A DNA stretch of 64,000 nucleotides. Origin: Symbiodinium natans (Eukaryota > Sar > Dinophyceae > Suessiales > Symbiodiniaceae). Below are positions 25,338-35,400 of this stretch, piece by piece (positions within the stretch are counted from its first letter, which is position 1; each line of letters opens with the position of its first letter). The DNA is taken from positions 210,294 through 274,293 of the forward strand of contig CAJNDS010002799.1 in NCBI GenBank assembly GCA_905221605.1. The letters run 5' to 3'. The notes beneath the pieces were generated by a model. That model saw nothing but the letters and a program-made list of their open reading frames with translations. It did not search any database and was not told the DNA's origin. The position numbers and the translations under genes are program-made.

Positions 25338-26366
25338 TTCGCGCCCCCGCCTCTTCGCTGCGTGAGGTCGCAGCCAGCGTTGCGGCCCCAAACCCTGCTG
25401 CGGCAGAGGTTCCGAAGCAGCGGCCCCAGTGGCTGACGACAGCTGACGAGTCGGTGACGGTCCCATGCGTGGAGGTTTTCCTTCTTCGGCCTGGGTGGCG
25501 GCATTCAGTCCGATATCTACAACCAGAACGACAACCCCATCAACCCGTACTCGCAGTTCAGCGAGATCGGCGCGGACAACGTGTACCAGGCTCGGAAGCC
25601 CGATGAGGTGGACCGAAGGAAGAAGGACCTCGCCGCTGCCCTCACCCGCTTCGAGAACACCGATGTGTACATCAAGACCAAGCAGGCGCAGCAGCTGAAG
25701 TCCAACCTGCTGGAGGCCGCCAACATGAGGCAGGACCTGCGCCTAATTTGCATTGGCCAAAGGAGTTCCTGGAAGGAGCTTTGGCCCTGAATCCCCCGAA
25801 ATTCCCGCACCCACATGGCCACTGTAGAGGCCCAAGCCATGTGCTACAGGTCCACTCTAGACTCTCTAGACTCTGTAGGCCCGAGCTTGACTGACCATTC
25901 GGTGCTTTGCGGTGGGACGCCTTAGAAATCCAGAAGATTTCAGAAGCCTTCCAGCCAGGGGTGCATGCCCGTCCGCCGTACTTGGTAGCTGAGGATCTAC
26001 TTCTCTGGTGGGGAGGGCTCCCCCGCTTACCAGAAGGCCCGCGACTTCTCCCAAAAGATCGCCACCCTGGGCGTTGATGGCGAGCAGAAGCAGTGGGGCC
26101 TGGCGGCTCAGGACGTGGTGATTAGGAGGCCTTGAGAGTTTGCTTGCATTTGGCTTAAGTTTGTGCGTAGGCTGGAAAGCTCAAGTCCTAGAGCGGCTGT
26201 CCAAGTTCGTCCACTGCCATGCAGTGTCATCAGAGAGAGGACTACGCAGCTGCGACCAAGATCCTGAAAGAGCGGACTCGGCTGCACAGTTGTTTTCTTT
26301 GCAGCCAAGAATTCACGTTGGACATGCTCAATGTGCTGCAGGTGGAAGGACGTGGCCAAATTCTGA
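24370..26366 (+). CDS. PsbQ-like thylakoid-lumen protein, copy 5 (8 exons, diverged)
   Basis: Exons 24370-24396, 24645-24679, 24818-24893, 25367-25431, 25475-25738, 25994-26111, 26240-26280 and 26342-26366 join to 651 nt, 216 aa, no frame break. Intron 4 is 43 nt (25432-25474). Exon 5 resembles copies 1-3 at [11 protein letters not shown] but copy 4 at SEIGADNV, as if sequence had been exchanged within the family. Intron 3 is filled by a CTCTGT/GT satellite (25090-25340). A shorter hairpin (CTTGCC, loop CT, GGCAAG) lies about 20 nt after the stop, near 26387-26400. The candidate leader acceptor AG is at 24346-24347, about 22 nt before the ATG. Role and domains as for copy 1. Confidence 0.74.
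25090..25340 (+). repeat. (CTCTGT)n and (GT)n satellite in intron 3 of copy 5
   Basis: A (GT)n block (25097-25110), (CT)n (25120-25134), some 15 units of CTCTGT up to about 25215, then mixed TGTCTG units, ending in (GT)n (25300-25334). Open frames of poly-Leu/Ser/Val through it are artefacts of the repeat. Confidence 0.95.
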
Positions 26367-28762
26367 GAGGTGCAAGTTGAAGCAGACTTGCCCTGGCAAG
26401 CCTTTTTATACGGCCTGCACGGCCTCACAGCACGTCTTCGGGGCGTGTGGAAAAAGTTGCCAGCAGTTGGTGCGGTCGGTTCCTCTGATATTCCCCTGTT
26501 GCAGGTTTCGTCTATGAAGCCAGATATGCGCAATGGCAGATTCGACAAGTGCATTCAATGCATTTTGTAGCAGGGATTCCAGCACAGCGAATAGCCACAT
26601 GCACACGCGCATGCACACTACCATGCAGCCATGCTCATGCAACCATACAATCATGGAGTCAACCATATCGTACCATAAACTCAATCATGCATAGTTTCAA
26701 CCATGAATGGTTGTGGTGACCCTTTGTGTATCATGTGATCCATCGTATTTTTGTTTGCATTCAATCGAACTTTTCAGGCTTACTGTTGTGATATAAATAC
26801 CTTACTAGAGAATTAGCTGCCAAACTCGACAAAATCGGCTGGCATTCCGGGGGGGGGGGGAAAAAGAATAAATCAGAAAGATAAGAAAGCAAGAAAAGCT
26901 GGAATGCACGCGGGCTCCAAAATGAATACGCTGGAATGTGAAAAGCATCACAAGTAGGTCATGTCGGATATCATACATATATACTCCATATATATATATA
27001 TGGCATATTCTTATTTACGTTTTATGTATCAATACGATGTACCAATATCAAGCACGTATAACACAATATTCTGCATAATGAAACATGTAGATTTGTTTTG
27101 GATCTGTTCTTGACCTAATTCCCGACTTTTCATGTTTCAGTTTGTTTTGATTTTGCGTTGTGCACACATTCACTCCCAACATTCTTTTAATTATACTTCT
27201 ATTGTGTTTTCATTTTCCTCTTTTTTGTTGAGAAATTAACTTCTTTGATTGAGACTACTTTAACAGAAATCTAAAAGCAACTGTGTTATAAAGAACAACT
27301 GTGTCACAAAGGAGAATGATTTCATAGGCTTATTGGAAGTTTCGGCGAACATCGCAGTAGTGAAGATTCTTGGAACTCCGGCCGAAGACGACAGTCCGAG
27401 CATCCAATTTTGGATTTGTCCTTGAGTGTAGGCCCTAGTTTTGATATTCAGGATTCAAGGAATTGAAGGACCTGTGTGAAAGGAAATGAACTGAGTCGGC
27501 ACGACCCTGAAACAGCAATGGAACGACGGTGCAGAGATGCCACTATGTGTTGCTTATGTGGAATCTGGGACAATCTTCCTCGATCACCCTGGCTCAAGTT
27601 TTCAGGATTTTCAGCCCTGCGAAGTGTCAAAGCCGACCGGCCCGCCCCACCTTCCAAGTGTAACTGAGCAGGATTCCCAATGTTTTTTCCTCGCGATTTT
27701 GAGTTTTCAATTGGTCCAGCAGGACCTTGGATGTTATCGCAAAGGCTTTCCAGGATAGGCTGGCAATGCTGCGGCGTTGGCAGAAAGACTTCCGGCGCTT
27801 TGCGTGCTAGCAGGTGCCCTTTGGGGAACGGGCTTGTTCATGCAGCATCAGTTCCAGGGCATCAATGGCAGTGCTTTTGCTGCGCACCCGTGATTGAGGC
27901 ATTCTGGGGATGACGGGAAGAGCTGGGTGACTTGCCTTGAATGTTGTGGTGTTGCATTCGGTTTATTCGTTTCTTCGGCATTCATGTGAAAAGCATTGAT
28001 GCGATTGGCCACTTTGTCCATATGTTACCATAGAGTGTCAGAGCTGTCCCCTGCCTGTCCTCAGGTACCGGGCCCAGGTTGCTGCAAGGCCACCAGCAGC
28101 CCCTGCGCAGGCGCGCGATGTAGGAACACAGCGGCGAGGTCTCCCAGCGATGTCGTGTCTTTGCATACGCCTTGGTGGTATGCTTCATTGCTTTGCGACT
28201 CCTCATGCACCGCTCTTGTCAAGGATGAGACGCTGTCTGAGCTGCAGCTACATCCAAACTTAGCCAGTCAGTGGAAATATGGCCGGCGCATGGCCACTTG
28301 TTTGCAATGCTGCAGCGTCAGTGACGAGCCTCAGCACGATTTTGGGCACAGGCGAGGTGGCTGTGAGGCACAGTAGCGCAGTTGACTTAAGAGCTTGCAG
28401 AGCGACCGCGGTCGTGTCCGATGGCTGATCTGACTGCTGCTGGACAGCACAGCAAAAAGCTGAGGTAAGTGTAAAGAGAGAAGCGACTGTCACGCTCGCA
28501 CCAGAGAATGGTGAGCCTGTCCCACTGGAGGGTGGCTTGAAGGCAGGAGCAGGAGAGAACATGACTCATGACGGTCGCATCGCTGCAATCGTTGCGCTAG
28601 CTTACATCCAAGTTCCAGAAATGGAGGTCACCCGAGCTTCCTGCTTAGAGTTCTTGAGCAACTTCGAGGGCTCCAACGGAGAAATCTTCAGCGAAACATC
28701 AGGCCAGCATGGGCATGTGCCAGCCATGCATAAAGGTACTAGAACTTTCACTAGCTCGGCCC
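26367..28762. other. Gene-poor, partly AT-rich region
   Basis: No gene recognised. About 26570-27340 is clearly richer in A and T than the rest of the window (including a TATATATATA run near 26990) and has no open frame of note. A G10 run lies at about 26850. Open frames between 27470 and 28900 show no domain that I know. Confidence 0.5.
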
Positions 28763-28983
28763 CAGTGAGTTGCCACGCAAGCCGTCTAGGCTTTTACGAA
28801 AGCCAAGCCTCTCCGCAGATCAACAACATCGCAAGCACGTGCTCATACAATATCACTTCTAGACTACTATTTGATGAAGAACTCCAAAAGAATGAAGATC
28901 ATATTTTCCTTTAATAAGGAATATTGCTTTTTGCATTTTCCGGTGTTCTTAAGCAAGTGGTAGTAAAGGTTTGAGCCCCCGCC

Positions 28984-29745
28984 ATGGCAATGTCTATGGA
29001 GGGCTATGTATGGGCGGCCCCATTGAAGCGGATGATGGTACAACGAGCCGGCGCCCCGACCTATGCTTGGGGCTGGAAGCCAGCACCTGTCGTAGTGACT
29101 CGCCGCACCTATCGTGTGGTGGCAAGGCCGGTGCAAGCACCTGGCTTGGTGACTCGGCGCACCATTCGTGTGGTAGTGAAGCCTGCCAGTGTGGTGGTGA
29201 AGGCAGCTGCGCCAATGCAGCTGCCTCACCTTCTCGGGCCGCCGAGGGCACCGGCTGTGGCGCACCCCAAGAAGGGGTTGCTTCAAGCTGGAGCAGGCGA
29301 GCCTGCCCAGGAGGCTCCAGTCGACCTTGAGGCATGTGAGACAAAGGAAGCAACGAACGCGGTTGCCGAAGCCTTTGCCCCGGCTCCCGAGCTGGTCTAC
29401 CCAAAGGGTAGGCCTGTCTCGTATGGCCCGGGGAGGCCTTTCATGGAACTTGAAGATGAAACAGCTTGCCAAGCAGACGCCGACGTTCCCGAGGCCGCTC
29501 CGAAGCCGGCTTCGGAGCCGGCTCCAGAGCCTGCAGAAGACGCTAGCCCACCGCCGGAACCTCCACAGGAACTACCGGGCCAGGCCGAGGCCTTGGAAGC
29601 GCTGAAGGCGCTGATGGCGGAGCTCGGCGGAATGGGCTTCAAGGTCCCCCAGAAACCGACGGGCGAACCAGAGGCGGGGAGGGCACAAGGTAAGCTGATC
29701 AAGACTGCCTTTGAGGTCCTTGATGCACAGCGCTTCTTCAGATAA
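28984..29745 (+). CDS. Ala/Pro-rich protein of unknown function, copy A (253 aa)
   Basis: Single open frame ATG to TAA. The N-terminal half has basic internal repeats (VVVTRRTYRVVARPV, then GLVTRRTIRVVVKPA), the middle is Pro/Ala/Glu-rich (APKPASEPAPEPAED), and the C-terminus is a likely amphipathic helix (EALKALMAELGGMGFKVP). No signal peptide or membrane segment is evident. Copy B has the same frame with indels that are multiples of three, which argues that it is translated. I do not recognise the family. It may be the first exon of a longer gene, because 30040-30220 and 30660-30696 downstream also look coding. Confidence 0.6.
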   Translation: MAMSMEGYVWAAPLKRMMVQRAGAPTYAWGWKPAPVVVTRRTYRVVARPVQAPGLVTRRTIRVVVKPASVVVKAAAPMQLPHLLGPPRAPAVAHPKKGLLQAGAGEPAQEAPVDLEACETKEATNAVAEAFAPAPELVYPKGRPVSYGPGRPFMELEDETACQADADVPEAAPKPASEPAPEPAEDASPPPEPPQELPGQAEALEALKALMAELGGMGFKVPQKPTGEPEAGRAQGKLIKTAFEVLDAQRFFR

Positions 29746-30039
29746 GTTAAACAAAATCCTTCAATATAGACTGTGCATGCTGCATGGAAGCCCTACCAGA
29801 ACGTATCGGATCGTGTTCTTCGTATCGCCCTGAGGTTTTCGTTTGAAATGTGCCAAGGTGGGAGACCTTGTGGTCCTCAGCGATACGATCCTGCCGAAGA
29901 GTCTGCGGCTGCGGTACGCTGTTATCATGCAGGCTACAGCCAGACGTAATTCCAACGCTTACTTGCTACTTGTAGCTGATTGGAGGTGGTGACATGTGCC
30001 ACGGGCTGAAAAGATTAAAGATGAGCAGTTCCAGCGCAG

Positions 30040-30220
30040 GTGCACGAGAAGCACTATACAGCGAGAACGTTGGCAGAAGACAAGGCGACCTCGCTCGAAG
30101 AATGCTGGCCTTTCAAGGAGGATGCCGTGCTCGAGAGCACAGTCGGCCGACTGGGAAGCAGAGTGCGCGTTGCGGAGGGGCGCCACGGCTGCGTGTGGTT
30201 TGCAGGGACATTTGACGCAG
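30040..30220 (+). CDS. Probable exon, SH3/CAP-Gly-like fragment, copy A
   Basis: Open between an AG acceptor and a GT donor. It reads HEKHYTARTLAEDKATSLEE and then LGSRVRVAEGRHGCVWFAGT. A second short stretch at 30660-30696 reads NGKLQYVINVSLDDG, followed by a GC donor. The G-x-RVRV-x-GR-x-G-V-x-F-x-G pattern followed by V-x-LDDG recalls small SH3-like domains such as CAP-Gly. Copy B (42701-42881 and about 43304-43341) keeps both. The joining phase between the two stretches does not fit directly, so an exon may be missing or the gene may be broken. Confidence 0.4.
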
Positions 30221-31070
30221 GTTTCTAGAATTTTGGGCTTTGTCCAAAGACCCGGGGTTTTTTGCACCCACGCCAAGGTCCTATGCTGGCTGCAGTGGCA
30301 AGGTGGCCAAGGCGCCCGGCCACCCGATATTCCCCGTCTTTCGACAGTTCAGGCGGGCATGCCGGGCTGTGCTGCGGTGGGGTCGGTATTTTCACCGTTC
30401 TTGTTGTCGGCGTTTTAGTTCTTTGTCTTTTGTTTCCTTCTTTCGTATGGCAGGACAGCAAGCAAGCAAGCACAACCTATCAACCCTAGACCCCAATCTC
30501 CTAACACGCACAAACAAAGGACTGAGACCCTGAAAACACACAACCTGTATCCTTAAGCACCTTAAACCTTGAAAACACTAAAATTTTAAAGCCTGGAAGC
30601 CCTAGAAAGGCAGAACCGACATGCCGTCGCGCGTGAAATTCTTCATGTATTTCATGCAGGAACGGCAAACTGCAGTACGTCATCAATGTGAGCTTGGATG
30701 ACGGCAGGCGCCGGTGTTCTGCTTGAGTGGGTTTTCGTCGGGTTTTAGGACTTTAGGCGAGTGCTAGCCACTGTGTAACCATGGCTTGCTATCCTGGATG
30801 GCAGGGACGCGCTGTTCCTGTTCTCGGAGCTCCGGGCAGATTGAGCACGATAGACAAGAGAGAAAAAGAAGTCCCATCGCGCGGAGGGGTCGATATGGTT
30901 GCTGTTCAGTGTTGTTGTCGTTCTAGGGCCAAGCAAGCAAACAATCGTCGGACAAGCAAGCACGCAAGCAAGCTAGGAAGCAAGCAGTCGGTCCACTTTG
31001 TTGCGTGTCAACATGCGCAGCCCAACAGTGACACACTCTCACGCAATGGCTCTGTTGCAAATGTGGGGGG

Positions 31071-32426
31071 TTGCCGCATCCCAAGTCATAAGAAAAAGGA
31101 GGTACATGGGTTGTGGCTTGTGGCTGTGGCCTCCTAGCCTCCTAGCACCTCAAGTCGGGCGTTGATGACTACAGGACGCTGGCAAAGACCCCTGTGAGCA
31201 CTTCATTTTCCGCCCTGTTTAAGTAAACGTGGACGGCCGCTCACACGAACATTGGAAGCTGTCGCAAACCAGCTCATGCACTTGCAAGGTGCGGTGTTCA
31301 GCATAAATGTATCTGCAGCAGAAGTTAAACAAGAGCAGTCCAACATAAGTAGAACAATTACACAGGCAGTTCTTACTTTGTCGAAGGGGTTGCACTTAAG
31401 TGACTGCTGCTGCTACGGCGGTTGCAGCAAGACTTACAGCAAACACCATCCTGATGTGGTGGCATGGCAGCACTCCACACGGCACGCTAAATTGATATGG
31501 TGCTCCGACGAAGACAAAAGGATGCCATCACAAGCCATCACTCACACCAGACAGACTTTTATATCTCCTTTGAGCTCCTGTCACGTCAGCTACCTTTGAT
31601 CTTGTCCCGAAAGTTTTTTTCATCCTCATCTCCCTGTTTTATTGTTCCTCTCCACGTCTTCATATGTCGCCTTTTTCCTCTCCATGTCTTCTTTGCAACT
31701 AAATTTTGCTTTCCATGTCTTCTTTTCCAGTTATATTGATCCTCTTGAACTCGGCGGGCCAGGGAGAGATCTTCAGAAAGGTGGCCGTTGAGGGTTTTTG
31801 CCTGCACTTCGCGTGTTTCGGGATCTCGTTGTCATAGTCGCCATTTTCGTGAAAGTCACTACCCTCGCAGCGATAGCGCGGCGCCAGAGTGGAGGCTGAA
31901 CTCTGAGTGGAAATTGCGATCGACCAACAACCCTGTGCTCGGACGTCTCAGAACAAAATCGACTACCCCAATTGAGGAAACGCCGCGTCACCGTGCCAAG
32001 CCCTGCGTTTGGAGCACATTTGAAAACGCAAACCTTGCCAATTTCGCATGCTTCGGTCGGCCTGGATCGAAGAGAAACCTCCCAAATCATGTGGTATCTC
32101 ATCATGTTGCATCCTTATGTCGGCCTGGAACGAACCAAAACCTCGCAAATCAAGTAGTATCGCCGGTATTGCAATGAATGGCTTTCGTCGGCCAACACCT
32201 CACAAATTATGTAGGGAGGTTGTGTTGTCGTTTCTTGCCGATCGAAAACGTCGCAGATCACATTGTTTCGGCTTCGATTTCGCAACATGAAGCGTGCGAA
32301 ATCGTCGCAAGTCACAACAGGAAAGGTGGTGTTGCGATGTCCAGACTGTCGGCCCTCCGCGGCATATGTGTGTGTGTGTGTGTGTGTGTGTGTCGCATGT
32401 ATTGCGTTGTGTTTTTTGATTCACAG
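31071..32426. other. Region without a recognised gene
   Basis: No protein recognised. A run of overlapping open frames with repeated motifs around 31960-32320 (ATTGCGAAG/CGAAACCTC-type short repeats) is probably low-complexity, and a (GT)n run is at 32366-32393. Confidence 0.45.
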
Positions 32427-35400
32427 TGATGCTTCCAGCACGGAAGTGGCTGAGACTTCAGGCGCGCGGAGCGCAACAGCGCCCGCCGAGCGGCCTGAGG
32501 AGGAGGGGCCAGAGCTGTTTCACGTGGTCCTTCGGGCCGACCCTTCTGACGGCAGCTGGGAGGCTTCAGGTGACACTAGATTCACTAGATGGTTACGTAT
32601 ATTGTATCGTTATCTTTTATATACTGCAATACTGTATGCGACAAGGCTTGCGCGATTCAGTCTACAGTAAATTCCGAATAGGGAGGTGGGCCCCTTATTG
32701 TCGTGCGACAAGGGCTTGAAACAAAGCTGGCGCAAGGGCTTGTGACAAGGTCCCCCCCCCCTCCCCCCCCGCGCCAAATTGGTGATTTTGAGCCATACCC
32801 ATAATATGACCTACTACTTCAATATGTCACTATAGTGTTTTAGCACTTTGCTGCTATGTTATTCTGTTATTCCATTCTTATGATGGTACTATGCTGTTAT
32901 GTTGTTCTGCGATGTCTGGTTGTTGTATTGTTTTGTTTTGTCGTTTTTTTTGACTTCGGTTTTCGGTTATCGTTTTTCTGCCTGGTCGCATGTTTGGGTC
33001 GTGTTTGTGTGGTTTGGTCTGGGCCGGGACGAAGGCACCGAATCTACTGGCCGCCGCCGCTGGTTCTACTTCGGCGTGCGCTTGGTCCAGAGTTCTCCGC
33101 AAAAGGTGCGTTTTGTTGCGACTTGATGGCACTCAGTGACTCAGGCCTCTGCCATCCGCGAGCCCTGACCGTTGACTGGCCCAGGTGAACAACATGAGCA
33201 ATATGCTCGACCTCTACAACTTGGACGGCCATCGTCCTTTCTATTGCCAATTGCCTTCTTCGCGGGCTTGGCGGCGCTTAGCAGATGACAACTGCAATTT
33301 CTCTTGTCAGGAGGCGGGGTGCTTCCAAATTCAGGATCGGGGCCGCTGCGGTCATGAACTATGGGCGAACGCATCGCCCCTCAACCAGAAAAGGCACAGA
33401 TTGTCAAGCAGCGGTCAGGAAATGAGAAGGAAAGCACACCAGCAGCGAACTCACCGAGAACAGGGGTGCTGGATTGCACGCGCAAACATACTCGTTAAGC
33501 TGCATTCGCGTTTCGACGCAAGGTTCTGAGATCAGCGTCTGACCTTTTCCTCTTTTGGATAGCACCAACGTGCCACAACCTCGAGAACCTATGAAGAAAG
33601 CCTTTCGATGTTTCATTTCGAGTTGTGGCAAGTCCCGGACAAGGAGGTTTAAACAGTTTAAACAATGCTGTATTCAGGACAGGCGACTGCAAAGAAAAAC
33701 ACATGTATCCCACTGCCATTCTCCACCGAACTTCCCGATTTGTTACCTTCTCCTGCTTTTGCCGTAGGAGCCAGGCTTGCCGGGCTCATCGGATGACTCC
33801 AAGCCTGCTTGGACCTGAGTGATGCCCAGGGCCATGCAGGGGACAGCTTGCGCCAGCTTTGTGTTACTCTAAGGTGGATGCGAGGAGCGAGCGATGCTAC
33901 AAAGACGAGAGGCTCCTGCCGAGGATCCGTGCGATGTTGGACAGTGGGAACGAAACGCCAAAGAAGCGCGGCAAAAGCTTCTACATCGCCTGGGACTATG
34001 TCGTGGAGCCCGCGACAACGACGTATTTTGCATTTTCGCCACCGTATACATATACAGACTTGCAAGGCTATTTGAATCGCCTGGAGCAATTTTTCACGCA
34101 GTAGCAGACGCAAGGGAAGAGTCTGCCAGCATACATGGAGTCCATCGAGATTCATGGTGGCGGTTCTGGTGCACTGGCTGTCCGGTCCTCCTCGCCAGTG
34201 AAGCCCAAGAAGGTGAAGATCACCATCGAACATGGGGCAGTGTCAGACAGGAAAATGACCCTCTGGGTGCGAAAGGACTCCACGATGCTACAAGTAAGGC
34301 AGAGCATCGTTGAGGTTCTGGGGCTGGGGAAGCTTTCCCAAGTGAAGCTGGTAAAGCGTATGACCAATTCCGACCGTCTCATGACACCTTTTGGTGATAC
34401 GGAACGGCTGAATCAGAGGACCCATTTACTGATGGTGGGCTATGAGTTTCCAGATGGCTTTGCAGGCCCGGAACCCCCAGAGCCCGAAGCTCCCCAAGCT
34501 CCCCCAGAGCCCGAAGCCCTGCCGGTGCTGAACGGGAGCGACGACTCCTGGAACCCGGTTTGTGGTGAGAACATCTACCTCCACAGGCAACGCCTCTGCC
34601 TCACAAGGGAGGGGCGGAGGGTGGACTTGATCACACTCTCTGAGATGTCCGAGCCTCCCAACGCCAAAGTCTGCGTTGAGACATCCCCAGCCAGCTGCTT
34701 GGGGGAAGATTCAGTTTAGGCTGAAAGGTCATTGCATTTGTATCCCACTGCCTGCACACTTGTCATATACACACCAACCCCAGCCACGAAGTGCGAAGGT
34801 TTCTTGAGCAGCTCTGTTGCGGTGGACGGCGAGAGCCCCGCCGAGCTGTTCCCCTCCAGGCTAAGATCATTAGTGCCACATTGGACCTATCTTGCAGAGC
34901 AGTTGATGCTGTTGCAACATGTTGTAACCAGGGCAGCACTGTGGTCTATGTCGAATTGTGCAATGCTTGTGCCAGACCCATCGTCTTTGTGTCTGCCCGT
35001 GTCCATCCCGGAGAAACGCCAGGCACGACACAGCAACCACTCAAGACGCCATGCAACATGAGCTCGTTGCCTTGAGGCCAGTTCGCTTTTTTCGGACTTC
35101 TTCGGTTCTTGCTCTCTGACGACCCCCGCGCGGAGCTGCTGCGGCGGCAGTTCGTCTTCAAGCTGGTCCCCATGCTGAACCCAGACGGGGTGGCCAGGCC
35201 CTACATTGCGGGCGAAACGTGCTGTGCAAGATGGCTCGCTGCATGTCGCTTCATTACCCCGATCCAGACACGGTAACTTTCAGCCCCTGTCACAGTTTTT
35301 CCATGCAAGTCTGTCCTCGTTTAGAAGGGACCATGGCTTTAATGGCTAAGTGACCTTGGCACCCCATCGCATATATATATACACACAGAGCTTTGGTTCA

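Larger units (their letters stand above)
28763..31070 (+). repeat. Segmental duplication, copy A
   Basis: Matches 41474-43705 (copy B). Homology begins at CAGTGAGTTGCCA, is interrupted at about 28840-28975 by unrelated AT-rich sequence, resumes just before the ATG at 28984 and fades at about 31070. It carries the 253-codon frame, further exon-like stretches, and a degenerate CCTTAAACC/CCCTAGA-rich stretch (about 30475-30605). Confidence 0.9.

Noticed and set aside
25070-25606. Open frames of about 110-180 codons through the CTCTGT/GT satellite
   Set aside because: Low-complexity Leu/Ser/Val/Cys products of the repeat. The real exon 4 begins at 25367 in another context.
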